Notes: generated from the letters alone by a model not told the origin. A stretch of 64,000 nucleotides of DNA from Beijerinckiaceae bacterium (GCA_947454485.1 CANGJJ010000002.1:186001-250000), one strand, 5' to 3'. Positions 18,903 through 27,302 are shown, counted from the first letter of the stretch. Numbers and translations: made by a program.

Positions 18903-20411
18903 TCAGTCCGCATCCTGTGGGATGGCTTCAGCCAATTGCTGGGGAAGTGACCACCAGCCACCACCGAGCGCTTGCAGAAGCGCGAAGTAATTCGCCTGAC
19001 GCGAGGCCTGCGCCTGCACCAGGGTGAGAGATGTTTGCAAATAGGCCTGCTGGGCGGTCACCAAGGCTGGTGCGCTGACTTGCCCATTCTCGACCTGCTT
19101 GCGCACAAGAGAAAGATTGCGATTGGCGGCAGCGACTGCTGCGCGCGCTGCAGAGATGGAGCGCGCATCAGCCTGCAAGGCACGCAGTGCATCGGCGACA
19201 TTCTGGAAAGCCACCAAAACAGTTGAGCGATATTGCGCGAGAGCCTGATTGAAGCCCTCTTCAGCTGCGACCTGTTTGTTGGCCAGTGCGCCCGCGTCAA
19301 AGATCGGCTGCACAACACCACCGGCCAAATTCCAAAGGCCGGTACCGGGATTGAACAAATTGTTCATAGCCGATGCGCTGCTGCCCACCTGACCTGTGAG
19401 TGTGATCTGCGGCAGACGATTGGCAATGGCGATGCCCACTTGCGCATTGGCTGCGCGCAATTGCTCTCCCGCTGCGCGAATATCTGGGCGATGGGCGATG
19501 AACTCGCCTGTCGTCGCCACTGGCGCATCGGGTAGATTGTTAAAGTCTTCGAGACGGAAGCTCTCAAGCGGACCTTCCGCAGGGAAGCGACCTGTGAGGA
19601 CCGACAAAAGATTGCGTTGCTGTTCGAGTTGCTTTTCGAGTGGGGCGAGCAACAAGCGCGTTTGGGCGAGTGCAGTCTCCTGCGCGGCCACATCAGCCAT
19701 GCTAATCTGACCCGCCTCATTCTGACGCTGCAGAATGCGCAACAACTGCTGCTGAATGGAGATCATATTGTTGGTGACATTGATCTGCGCGCGCAGCGAA
19801 GCTTCCTGCACAGCTGCTGTACCAACATTGGAGGCGAGCGTGAGTGCCAGACCATCACGCACATAGGCTTGCAGATCGGCTTGCGCTTGGGAGGCCTCGA
19901 CAGATCGGCGCACACCGCCCGCCCAATCGAGCGTATAGGCCACATTGAGCTGCGCTGTATGCAGACTGAAGAGATTGGCATTGGATTGCACAGGCGATGT
20001 CACCGTGCCCTGCGCAATCTTCTGACGCTGCGTATCGAATGTGCCAGTGAGCATCGGCAACAAGGCACCGCGCTGCGCATCGGCATTGGCTTGCGCCAAA
20101 CGAACGCCAGCAGCGGCCGCTTCAAGATCAGCATTATGGGCGAGCGTCTCTTCGATCAGATGACGCAATTTCTCTGAGCGCAAACCCTGCCACCAAGCAG
20201 GCGTCGTTGTTTGCGTGACGACATCAGTGCGCGTACCGGGTGTTTTATCGCCTTCAGGCAAAAATGTTTCGGGCGCCGACAGATCAGGAATACGAAAATC
20301 CGGTCCTGCCGCACAGCCCATGAGCAAGCCGCAGGCCGCACCCAGCAGAAGGGTCGAGCGCAGTGACCGCAGCATCGTCGCGCGCGAGGTCTTGAGCGAC
20401 CTGATCGACAT
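18903..20411 (-). CDS. Efflux outer-membrane lipoprotein, NodT/TolC family
   Basis: A 502-residue channel-forming subunit. A signal peptide ends in the lipobox LLMGC (about residue 32), so the mature protein starts with a lipidated cysteine. GPDFRIPDLSAPETF after it is typical of NodT family members. Two outer membrane efflux repeats follow (about 80-280 and 290-490), each with long helices rich in Ala, Gln and Leu. It is the first gene of the tripartite operon. The ATG at codon 13 could be the true start since it directly precedes the signal peptide; neither has a strong Shine-Dalgarno. Confidence 0.92.
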   Translation of the reverse strand: MSIRSLKTSRATMLRSLRSTLLLGAACGLLMGCAAGPDFRIPDLSAPETFLPEGDKTPGTRTDVVTQTTTPAWWQGLRSEKLRHLIEETLAHNADLEAAAAGVRLAQANADAQRGALLPMLTGTFDTQRQKIAQGTVTSPVQSNANLFSLHTAQLNVAYTLDWAGGVRRSVEASQAQADLQAYVRDGLALTLASNVGTAAVQEASLRAQINVTNNMISIQQQLLRILQRQNEAGQISMADVAAQETALAQTRLLLAPLEKQLEQQRNLLSVLTGRFPAEGPLESFRLEDFNNLPDAPVATTGEFIAHRPDIRAAGEQLRAANAQVGIAIANRLPQITLTGQVGSSASAMNNLFNPGTGLWNLAGGVVQPIFDAGALANKQVAAEEGFNQALAQYRSTVLVAFQNVADALRALQADARSISAARAAVAAANRNLSLVRKQVENGQVSAPALVTAQQAYLQTSLTLVQAQASRQANYFALLQALGGGWWSLPQQLAEAIPQDAD

Positions 20412-20580
20412 TTAAGAAGCCGTCCATCCCCCGCCCGCAGGCCCAATCGCCCCGGTATTTCGTGCGTCCCTTATGACTCGCAAGGGCGACCGGAGCAATA
20501 AGTTTGCGCACTGTTCACGCTCACCAAAGGCTTTGTTACAAGTTAGCAACACCTTTGTCAGCTGGCTGTAATTGGGAGCG

Positions 20581-21900
20581 CTAGTAACTCAAAATAGCGC
20601 GAACGCCAGCAACAAATGCATCCTTCAGCGGCACTTGAGAATAACGATTGGCCGAGAGCGGCAAAGCTGCACCTGGATTGCGAATATGCTGCAAGGATGG
20701 CTGGATCGAGACTTGGTTGGAATGGACATATTGATAGGTCAATTCTGTCACCAATTCGTAAGGTTCAATCGCCTTCAAACCAGTGCTCGCCGCCAATCCA
20801 TCGAGATAATAAGACCGTGCGCCCATGCTGGTGCGCATATAGGCAAAGGCCAGACCCAATTTGTCTTTGGGACGAGACTCAAACAGGCCTTTGAAGGTCA
20901 TGCCGCCTTCCACATAAAGATCAATCAGATTGCGGTCTGAGGGCGAGACCATCGCCAGAGCCCACAGACCAAGGCCCTGATCTTCGCTACCCGGACGGCG
21001 CCAGACCAGCTGGTCAGCCACCGCATAAAAAGCGTGATTGCCCTTGTGCTGGAGGGCACTGGCGCCCGTCACCGCAAGCTTGCCGCCGCTTTGGTCAAAG
21101 CGCTGATCCGAAAAGTCACCGTCGTGATACCAGACGCCAATCTTCCACAGACCGGGCAGATTCTCCTTGCTCCAGCCCTCGGGACGGAACCAGAGTTCGT
21201 TGAAGATCAAAGGCGCGTCCCGCAAGCGAAAGGCCACGCCATAGCGGTTGCGCAACTGCGGATCGCCCGTGCCAGGACCAGCGGGGTCGCCATCAAAGAC
21301 CGCTGCCTGCCAGGAGAAAGCGTCGCTGATTTTGTAGACAAAGCGCGCCATGGGGGCAGCGATGGGGTAGTTGGGGCCGCCGGAGGGCAAATTCGTCGCC
21401 AAAAGGGCCGGATAGCCGAAACTTGAGTTCAAAAAGAGCTGCGCCTGCTGCGAGATCATCATCTCGTCATTGGCGCCTTCCTGACCAATCCTCAGCTCCA
21501 GCCGATCATCCATGAAGGTCTTGGTGATCCATAGATTGTAGAGCTTGGTCGCTCTGGTCGCCTCAATATTGCTCACGGTCTGGAGATTGCCGACCAAATC
21601 CTGCGTAATGCCGCGCCCATGGATCTGGAAGACGCTGCCATAAAGATACCAGCCATCAAGCCCCGCCAGACCGCCCAGATCCGCATGGACGCTGAGGGTC
21701 ATCAGCCCGTTGGCGGTCACCCCGGTTTGGCGGCCGCCGCGCAGATTGCTCCAGACTTCCGCTTGTTCTGATAATCCGAACGCGATCAGCCCCTCATTGG
21801 GCTTGCCCGGCACATCCTGCGCGTGACTGCCCGTTCCCGCCATAAGCGGGCCAGCAAGACAGACAGCCAAAACTAGACGACGCAGCACCCAGAACCCCAT
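20581..21900 (-). CDS. Carbohydrate-selective porin, OprB family
   Basis: A 439-residue outer-membrane protein. A signal peptide (LRRLVLAVCLAGPLMAGTGSHAQ) is followed by a barrel with the OprB hallmarks: VNADLGGL-like strand (here VHADLGGLAGLDGW), the RIGQEGANDEMM segment, and the late repeats PYELVTELTYQYVHSNQVSIQPSLQHIRNPG. It probably lets sugars or small carboxylates through the outer membrane. It is divergent from the AraC regulator across 161 bp and next to the binding-protein/lyase operon, so it could serve the same substrate, but that is only inference. It is monocistronic as far as can be seen. Confidence 0.88.
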   Translation of the reverse strand: MGFWVLRRLVLAVCLAGPLMAGTGSHAQDVPGKPNEGLIAFGLSEQAEVWSNLRGGRQTGVTANGLMTLSVHADLGGLAGLDGWYLYGSVFQIHGRGITQDLVGNLQTVSNIEATRATKLYNLWITKTFMDDRLELRIGQEGANDEMMISQQAQLFLNSSFGYPALLATNLPSGGPNYPIAAPMARFVYKISDAFSWQAAVFDGDPAGPGTGDPQLRNRYGVAFRLRDAPLIFNELWFRPEGWSKENLPGLWKIGVWYHDGDFSDQRFDQSGGKLAVTGASALQHKGNHAFYAVADQLVWRRPGSEDQGLGLWALAMVSPSDRNLIDLYVEGGMTFKGLFESRPKDKLGLAFAYMRTSMGARSYYLDGLAASTGLKAIEPYELVTELTYQYVHSNQVSIQPSLQHIRNPGAALPLSANRYSQVPLKDAFVAGVRAILSY

Positions 21901-22014
21901 GAAAACCGATCGTATATACCAGCCTATGCCACGAATATGTGACGGCGGGAACGCCCAAAAATCTCTGCGCTGGTTGCATGACCAGAGCTATAAAAAGTTC
22001 AGCTTGCGTTTGGT

Positions 22015-22028
22015 TAAGCTGAAGCTTA
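22015..22028. promoter_or_regulatory. Possible operator between oprB-like gene and araC-type gene
   Basis: A 14 bp palindrome, TAAGCT-GA-AGCTTA, lies in the divergent intergenic region about 34 bases before the regulator start. Position and symmetry suit a regulator site, but a site this short can arise by chance. Confidence 0.3.
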
Positions 22029-22061
22029 GTTGTCGACTGAATACATCAGGCGACAGGCGGC

Positions 22062-22949
22062 ATGCCCGAAGATTTAATGACCTGCGCGGCCACTGACCCA
22101 CATCGAGGCGAAGCTCTCGCAGTGCGGGCCCGGGACCACAAACTGTATAAGATGGGTGGTAGCCCTTTTTTCCTGCGTCGCCAGACGCGGGACTTGGTAG
22201 ATTTTTCTGTCGAGAAAGATGAGCTATCGCAAGAACTTCGGTTTTACAGGCGCGTTCAGCCTGGCTGCTTGCAATTCATCTTGGTGGAAGATGCCGACCC
22301 CCAAGCCATGATTTCCTGGTCGGGCAGCTGCGCTGATCATATTACGCGCAAGCCCGCCACAGTTCTCAGCCTGACCCTGAGCACGACGCGCAGCGCCGAA
22401 CTGGTTTCACCGAAAGCCGATGAGGCCTTGCGCGCGGCTATGGAGGGCAGCTTTGGTCCTTGCTCACTGCGTCTGCGCACTCCGCAAGTCGCGCAGCTCC
22501 GGGCAGCCTTGCACGAATGCCTCGAGGGCCAGGCAAACAGTGATGTGATCCTAACTTTGGCTGAGCAATGCCTCATCGCCGCCTGTGATGGCGCGGTGGA
22601 GCAATGGTCCTTGGGCGCTTTGCGTCGGCGCAATCTTGCCATCCAGACCGAAGATCTCTTGCTGGGCACAAAGGGCGATCTGGAATTGAACGAGGTCGCC
22701 AAAAAGCTCGATTGCTCACGCCGCTTGCTGCAGCTCGCACTGCAACAGACATTCGGCATCGGCTTTGTATCGCTGAAGCGCTTCATTCGCCTCCACCAAT
22801 TGCGTCACACGCTGTTGAATGGCGACGGCGGCCTGCTGGCAGACTTGGCTGTCGCGCATGGATTTTTCCATCTCGGCCGTTTTGCCAAACATTACCGCGA
22901 TGTCTTTGGCACTCTACCCTCTCGCGAGAGTGCCAGCCGCAGCTCGTGA
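22062..22949 (+). CDS. AraC-family transcriptional regulator
   Basis: A 295-residue protein with a C-terminal AraC/XylS double helix-turn-helix (about 190-290). The first helix-turn-helix contains LELNEVAKKLDCSRRLLQLALQ and the second AVAHGFFHLGRFAKHYRDVFG followed by TLPSRE, the family signature. The N-terminal part (about 1-170) resembles the AraC-binding-like domain of regulators that sense small organic acids or aromatics, with no motif that names the ligand. It lies directly upstream and on the same strand as the lyase operon, 67 bp away, and divergent to the porin. It is thus the best candidate regulator for one or both. A second ATG five codons in is possible. Confidence 0.9.
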   Translation: MPEDLMTCAATDPHRGEALAVRARDHKLYKMGGSPFFLRRQTRDLVDFSVEKDELSQELRFYRRVQPGCLQFILVEDADPQAMISWSGSCADHITRKPATVLSLTLSTTRSAELVSPKADEALRAAMEGSFGPCSLRLRTPQVAQLRAALHECLEGQANSDVILTLAEQCLIAACDGAVEQWSLGALRRRNLAIQTEDLLLGTKGDLELNEVAKKLDCSRRLLQLALQQTFGIGFVSLKRFIRLHQLRHTLLNGDGGLLADLAVAHGFFHLGRFAKHYRDVFGTLPSRESASRSS

Positions 22950-23016
22950 CCTGTTGCCTGTGCCAGTGGTCCTGCTATAGCGCTGAGGCACCGAGCAAGA
23001 GATCAGGGACGAGCAG

Positions 23017-23898
23017 ATGGCCATCGAAAAGGCGACAACCCGCTTCCGCGCGCTTCTGGCACGCGATCAGGTGACGATGCTGCCGGGCGTCGGCGATCCT
23101 TTCTCCGCGCGCCTTGTTGCCGCTGAAGGTTTCGAAGCCCTGATGAGTTCAGGCAATGCCTCTTCCGCCATGCGTCTTGGCATGCCGGATGTGGGCCTGC
23201 TCACCCTTGCTGAAAATGCTGAAAATGCCGGACGCATTGCAGCGGCCAGCGGCCTGCCTGTTTTCGCAGATGCAGACACAGGCTATGGCCCAGCGCTGAA
23301 TGTGCGCCGCACGATCATGGAATTTGAGCGCGCTGGCGTGGCCGCCATCATGATCGAAGATCAGGTGACACCCAAAAAATGCGGCATGCTCGCGGGCAAG
23401 CAAGTGGTGCGCCCCGCCGAGATGGAGATGAAAATCAAAGCCGCTTTGGATGCCCGCCGCGATGATGATCTTGTCATTGTCGCGCGCACCGATGCACGCG
23501 CGGTCGAGGGACTGGACGCTGCGATCAAACGCGCTGAATTATATCAGCGCGCGGGTGCGGATGTGATCTTTGTCGAAGGCCCGCGCAGCGCCGAGGAAGC
23601 CGCCGAGATTGCGCGCCGCATTGATGTGCCTTTGCTCTACAATATCACGCCCACCGGCAGCGTGCCGCCGCTTGATCTGCCGACGCTCAAAGCCATGGGC
23701 TACAAAATGCTGAGCTGCTCGGTCTTTGTTCTGCTCGCCGCCATTCCCGGCATGCGGCATTTCTTGCGCACCTTGCGCGAGACCGGTGAAGTCGCCAAAG
23801 CGGGCGCTGCCGTCGCATCCATGAATGACTATTACGACATCCTGAAGCTCAAGGAATGGCAGGACTATGAGGCGGCCTATACACCGCCCTCAGAGTGA
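23017..23898 (+). CDS. Isocitrate lyase/PEP mutase family C-C lyase (dimethylmalate- or methylisocitrate-lyase-like)
   Basis: A 293-residue TIM-barrel enzyme of the superfamily that includes 2-methylisocitrate lyase, 2,3-dimethylmalate lyase, oxaloacetate decarboxylase and PEP mutase. It has the Mg-binding strand FADADTGYG (Asp85, Asp87), EDQV, and the flexible active-site loop with Cys122 in PKKCGMLAGK. Most lyases read KKCGH or KRCGH here; this one has Met124 in place of the histidine. VARTDARAVEGLDAAI is closest to methylisocitrate and dimethylmalate lyases. The next genes encode a carboxylate-binding protein and an aconitase-family hydro-lyase, so the likely reaction is cleavage of a substituted malate or isocitrate to pyruvate or succinate plus a second acid. 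The exact substrate is unknown. Confidence 0.85.
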   Translation: MAIEKATTRFRALLARDQVTMLPGVGDPFSARLVAAEGFEALMSSGNASSAMRLGMPDVGLLTLAENAENAGRIAAASGLPVFADADTGYGPALNVRRTIMEFERAGVAAIMIEDQVTPKKCGMLAGKQVVRPAEMEMKIKAALDARRDDDLVIVARTDARAVEGLDAAIKRAELYQRAGADVIFVEGPRSAEEAAEIARRIDVPLLYNITPTGSVPPLDLPTLKAMGYKMLSCSVFVLLAAIPGMRHFLRTLRETGEVAKAGAAVASMNDYYDILKLKEWQDYEAAYTPPSE

Positions 23899-23941
23899 AC
23901 CAGCTGCGTATAAGTCTAGATCACCACGGAAGGACATTCCC

Positions 23942-25042
23942 ATGCAGCCACGGCTCAAATCCATCCTCACGGCAGGCGCATTGATCGCCAGCGCGCTTTT
24001 GGCCAGCATGCCGGCACGCGCGCAGCAACCCATCGAAAATTTCTCCGGCAAGACTTTGACCATTGTCGTGGGTCTGGCGGCCGGCGGTTCAGCCGATACT
24101 CTGGTGCGTCTGTTCACGCCGCATCTGAAGAAGCATATTCCGGGCGAGCCCAATATTGTCGTGCAGAATATGCCGGGCGCAGGCGGCGTCCTCTCGTTCA
24201 ATTATATGTATGAGAAAGCCAAGCCCGATGGTCAGACCGTCATCATGACCCTGTGGGATCCTCTGGCCCAAGCGCTCGGCAATCAGGGCCTGCGCGCACG
24301 TTATGATCAATATGAATTCCTTGGCGGCATCAGCGATATTCGCGTGAACTATATGCGCGTCGATGCGGTTTCGGGCGGCGCCAAAAAGCCTGCTGACATT
24401 ATGAAGGCCAAGGATATTTCCATCGGCGCTTATGCGACGACGGATATTTCGGGCATTCTCTCTCATCTCACGCTGAAAACTTTGGGCGTGCCGCATAAAG
24501 TCGTCACCGGCTATCGCGGCGGCTCGGATGTGTTTCTAGCTTTGCAGCGCGGCGAAGTGCATGTCCACAACACCAGCATCGGCACTTATCGCACACGCTC
24601 GAAATCCTTCATCACCACAGGCGAAGGCATGGGCCTGGCTTATCTCGTTCCCTCCGACGAGAAGGGCGACTATAAGCGCGATCCGCGCATCACCGACATG
24701 CCGGTCTTTCAGGATCTTTACAAAGAGATCCACGGCAAATTGCCTGAAGGCATAGAGTGGAATGCTTTCAATTGGGCCGTGCAGCAGTTTGGCGATCTGG
24801 CCTATGTCGCCATGGCTCCGCCCGGCACACCACCTGCCACTCTGGCTGTGCTGCGCAAAGCGATGAAAGATGCGATGGAAGATCCCGCTTTCATTGATGA
24901 GTCGACCAAGCGTAACGGCCTGCCATTCGATTATGTGAGCTTGGAAGAGGGCGCGAAAGTGTTCCGCGATCTCTCCAATGTTTCGCCTGCCGTGCTCAAC
25001 GCTCTTCGCGCCAGCATCGACACAATGGGCGGCGCAAAATGA
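23942..25042 (+). CDS. Tripartite tricarboxylate transporter substrate-binding protein (Bug family)
   Basis: A 366-residue periplasmic receptor. A signal peptide (RLKSILTAGALIASALLASMPARAQ) precedes the family opening KTLTIVVGLAAGGSADTLVRL and the ligand-loop region VVQNMPGAGG. It is longer than the usual 320-330 residues and diverges from the orphan Bug protein at 2.4-3.3 kb. The start at 23942 has AAGGA eight bases upstream; a longer frame to 23867 would overlap the lyase gene. The gene lies 43 bases after the lyase and its stop overlaps the next ATG, so binding and catabolism are coupled. No TctA/TctB permease gene is present, so transport must use permeases encoded elsewhere. Confidence 0.88.
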   Translation: MQPRLKSILTAGALIASALLASMPARAQQPIENFSGKTLTIVVGLAAGGSADTLVRLFTPHLKKHIPGEPNIVVQNMPGAGGVLSFNYMYEKAKPDGQTVIMTLWDPLAQALGNQGLRARYDQYEFLGGISDIRVNYMRVDAVSGGAKKPADIMKAKDISIGAYATTDISGILSHLTLKTLGVPHKVVTGYRGGSDVFLALQRGEVHVHNTSIGTYRTRSKSFITTGEGMGLAYLVPSDEKGDYKRDPRITDMPVFQDLYKEIHGKLPEGIEWNAFNWAVQQFGDLAYVAMAPPGTPPATLAVLRKAMKDAMEDPAFIDESTKRNGLPFDYVSLEEGAKVFRDLSNVSPAVLNALRASIDTMGGAK

Positions 25043-26448
25043 GCGCAGCCCGCTCCCTGTTCGACAAAATATGGGACAAGCATCTCGTCGGCCGCAGGGC
25101 CGATGGGCGTGACCTGATCTATATTGATCGGCATGTGCTGCATGATCTTCATGCGCCTCATGCCTTCGGCAAATTGAACAAAGCGGGCCGTAAAGTGAGG
25201 CGCACAGACCTCACCTTCTCCATGCAGGATCACTCGGTCTCCGTTCTTCCCGGTCGCACCGAAGAGACCTATGCCGAAGGAACAGCCTTTGTGCGCGCCA
25301 TGCGCGAAGGCAGCCGCAAAAATGGTGTGCGCGTTTTTGATTTGGGCGATCCTGATCAAGGTATCAGCCATGTGGTTGCGCCAGAGCTAGGCATGGTTCT
25401 GCCCGGCGCAACCCATGCCGTGCCCGACAGTCACGCCTGCACGGTGGGCGGTCTTGGCGCGCTCGCCTTTGGCTGCGGCACGACAGAGCTTGAACATATT
25501 CTGGCGACGCAAGTCATCACACTCAATCGCCCCAAGCGCCTGCGCGTCACGCTGGAAGGTCAGCTTCATCCCCATGTCGCAGGCAAAGATGTCGCGCTCG
25601 CCATCATCGCTCAACTGGGCGTCGCGGGCGGGCGTGGATTTGCGATCGAATTTGCTGGGCCTGTTGCACGCGCCCTCAGCGTTGAAGCGCGCCTGACCCT
25701 GTGCAATCTCACGATTGAAATGGGCTCACGCTCCGGCTTTATCGCGCCTGATGACACGGTCTTCAACTGGATTGCAGGTCGCCCCTTTGCGCCCATCGGT
25801 GCACAATGGGATCTGGCACTTGCGCAATGGCGTCACCTTTTCAGTGATGAAGGCGCGCAGTTTGATCATGAGATGAGCCTTGATTGTTCTGCGCTTGGCC
25901 CGCAGATCACTTGGGGGACTGAGCCTTCGCAAGTCATCAATATCAATGATCGCGCACCTGATCCCTCGCAAGTCGATCCTTCTCGACGCGAGGCGGTGCA
26001 GCGCGCGCTGACCTATATGGGATTGGAACCCGGCGCGAAACTCGAAGGCCTGCCTGTAGGCCGCGTCTTCATCGGGTCTTGTACCAATTCACGCCTGCCA
26101 GATTTGGAAGTCGCCGCTCATATCGTCAAAGGCCGCAAAGTCGCGCAAGGCGTGACGGCCTGGGTCGTGCCTGGCTCCTCGCAAGTCAAGCGTGATGCCG
26201 AGGCCAAGGGTCTTGATCGCATCTTCACAGAGGCGGGCTTCATGTGGGGTGAAGCTGGTTGCTCCATGTGCGCGGGCACCAATGGCGATACAGCCAAACC
26301 GGGCGAGCGCATTCTCTCCACCACCAATCGCAATTTTGAGAATCGTCAGGGCCGCGCGGTGCGCACACATCTCGTCGGGCCAGCGCTGGCAGCAGCTGCC
26401 GCCATCACCGGTGTCATCACCGATGTGCGCAAGCTGGAGGGACTGTGA
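25039..26448 (+). CDS. LeuC-like aconitase-family hydro-lyase, large subunit (non-biosynthetic paralogue)
   Basis: A 469-residue protein with the LeuC fold and all three [4Fe-4S] ligands: Cys348 (IGSCTNS), Cys408 and Cys411 (GCSMC). It matches LeuC along its length (LYIDRH-like LIYIDRH, ALAFGCGTTELEH, TLCNLTIEMGSRSGFIAPD), but key positions differ: PDSHACT where LeuC has GDSHTAT, and CAGTNGD where LeuC has CLAMNND. The gene is fused by ATGA overlaps into an operon with a C-C lyase and a carboxylate-binding protein and has no leucine genes nearby. It is better read as dimethylmaleate, citraconate or related hydratase/isomerase than as isopropylmalate isomerase. Substrate assignment is inference. 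Confidence 0.85.
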   Translation: MSAARSLFDKIWDKHLVGRRADGRDLIYIDRHVLHDLHAPHAFGKLNKAGRKVRRTDLTFSMQDHSVSVLPGRTEETYAEGTAFVRAMREGSRKNGVRVFDLGDPDQGISHVVAPELGMVLPGATHAVPDSHACTVGGLGALAFGCGTTELEHILATQVITLNRPKRLRVTLEGQLHPHVAGKDVALAIIAQLGVAGGRGFAIEFAGPVARALSVEARLTLCNLTIEMGSRSGFIAPDDTVFNWIAGRPFAPIGAQWDLALAQWRHLFSDEGAQFDHEMSLDCSALGPQITWGTEPSQVININDRAPDPSQVDPSRREAVQRALTYMGLEPGAKLEGLPVGRVFIGSCTNSRLPDLEVAAHIVKGRKVAQGVTAWVVPGSSQVKRDAEAKGLDRIFTEAGFMWGEAGCSMCAGTNGDTAKPGERILSTTNRNFENRQGRAVRTHLVGPALAAAAAITGVITDVRKLEGL

Positions 26449-27068
26449 TGCAAGCCTTCACCACAGTGACCGGCATTGCTGTGCCGATGATCGAAGATGA
26501 TATCAACACCGATCAGATCGCACCGCTGCAACTGGCCAAGGGGCTTGAGCCTGACTGGGGCGAGTTGCTCTTCAAGCGCCAGCGCCTGTTGCCCGATGGG
26601 TCGCCCAGCGATCACATCCTCAACCGCCCACAATATCGCACGCCCTCTATTTTGGTCGCTGCCCATAATTTTGGCTGCGGCTCATCGCGTGAATCAGCCG
26701 TCTGGTGTCTGGCTGGCATTGGGATTCGCTGTGTGATCGCGCGCAGCATCGCAGACATCTTTCGCGAGAACTGCCTCCAGAATGGGTTGCTGCCGATTGA
26801 GCTCCCACAGATGGATGAGCTGGAAGCAGCTGTTCTGGCGAGCGATGGGGGGAGCCCTTTCACCGTCGATCTTCCCAGCCAGACGATCAGCCATGGTGCG
26901 CAGAGCTGGTCCTTCGAGATCGGTGCTTCGGATAAATTGCGCCTGATCGAGGGCCTCGATGAGATCGGCCTCACCATGAAACATGAGGCCGAGATCCGCG
27001 CTTGGGAGGCCAAGACGGCTCAGGACAGCCCCTGGCTGCAGGAGGCGCGCGACCGCAGGCTGAGCTGA
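26448..27068 (+). CDS. LeuD-like aconitase-family hydro-lyase, small subunit
   Basis: The 206-residue swivel-domain partner of the preceding subunit. It has the family opening IEDDINTDQIAP and the substrate-loop motif NFGCGSSRESAVW near residues 74-86. LeuD and most aconitase small subunits read SSREHAPW, so the histidine is replaced by serine here and Pro by Val, which may change substrate shape preference. IRCVIARSIADIFRENCLQNGLLPI is typical. The ATG overlaps the large-subunit stop by one base; a GTG one codon earlier is also possible. This ends the operon. Confidence 0.84.
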   Translation: MQAFTTVTGIAVPMIEDDINTDQIAPLQLAKGLEPDWGELLFKRQRLLPDGSPSDHILNRPQYRTPSILVAAHNFGCGSSRESAVWCLAGIGIRCVIARSIADIFRENCLQNGLLPIELPQMDELEAAVLASDGGSPFTVDLPSQTISHGAQSWSFEIGASDKLRLIEGLDEIGLTMKHEAEIRAWEAKTAQDSPWLQEARDRRLS

Positions 27069-27136
27069 CCTTCTAGGCAGCCAGCCTTGCTCATGCTACG
27101 TTCGTCGCATCAACAAGGTCCATGGGGGAGTGTGAC

Positions 27137-27277
27137 ATGGGTGGCGTACAGGGTTGGGCGCAGGAGCTTATGGTCATCGGCGCGATCATCGTGATGACTT
27201 TGGTTCTGTCTGCCGCTTATGCGGCGCTGGAGAAGGTGTTCCCCTTCCTGCGCGGCGGCATCAGCGGTCGCTTCTGA
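27137..27277 (+). CDS. Small single-pass membrane protein, 46 aa
   Basis: An ATG with GGGGAG seven bases upstream opens a 46-residue frame. A polar start, GGVQGWAQEL, is followed by one membrane helix (MVIGAIIVMTLVLSAAYAAL, about 12-31) and a short tail with FPFLRGGISGRF. It has its own terminator 26 bases after the stop. I do not recognise it. The good ribosome binding site, complete helix and terminator argue that it is a real gene. It stands between the LeuCD-like operon and the protease unit, on the same strand as both. Confidence 0.7.
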   Translation: MGGVQGWAQELMVIGAIIVMTLVLSAAYAALEKVFPFLRGGISGRF

Positions 27278-27302
27278 TCTCGGGCACGTCCCGACATTTG
27301 AG

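Noticed and set aside
25039-27068. Calling the pair leuC and leuD outright
   Set aside because: Active-site differences and the operon partners point to a different substrate, so only LeuC/LeuD-like is used.
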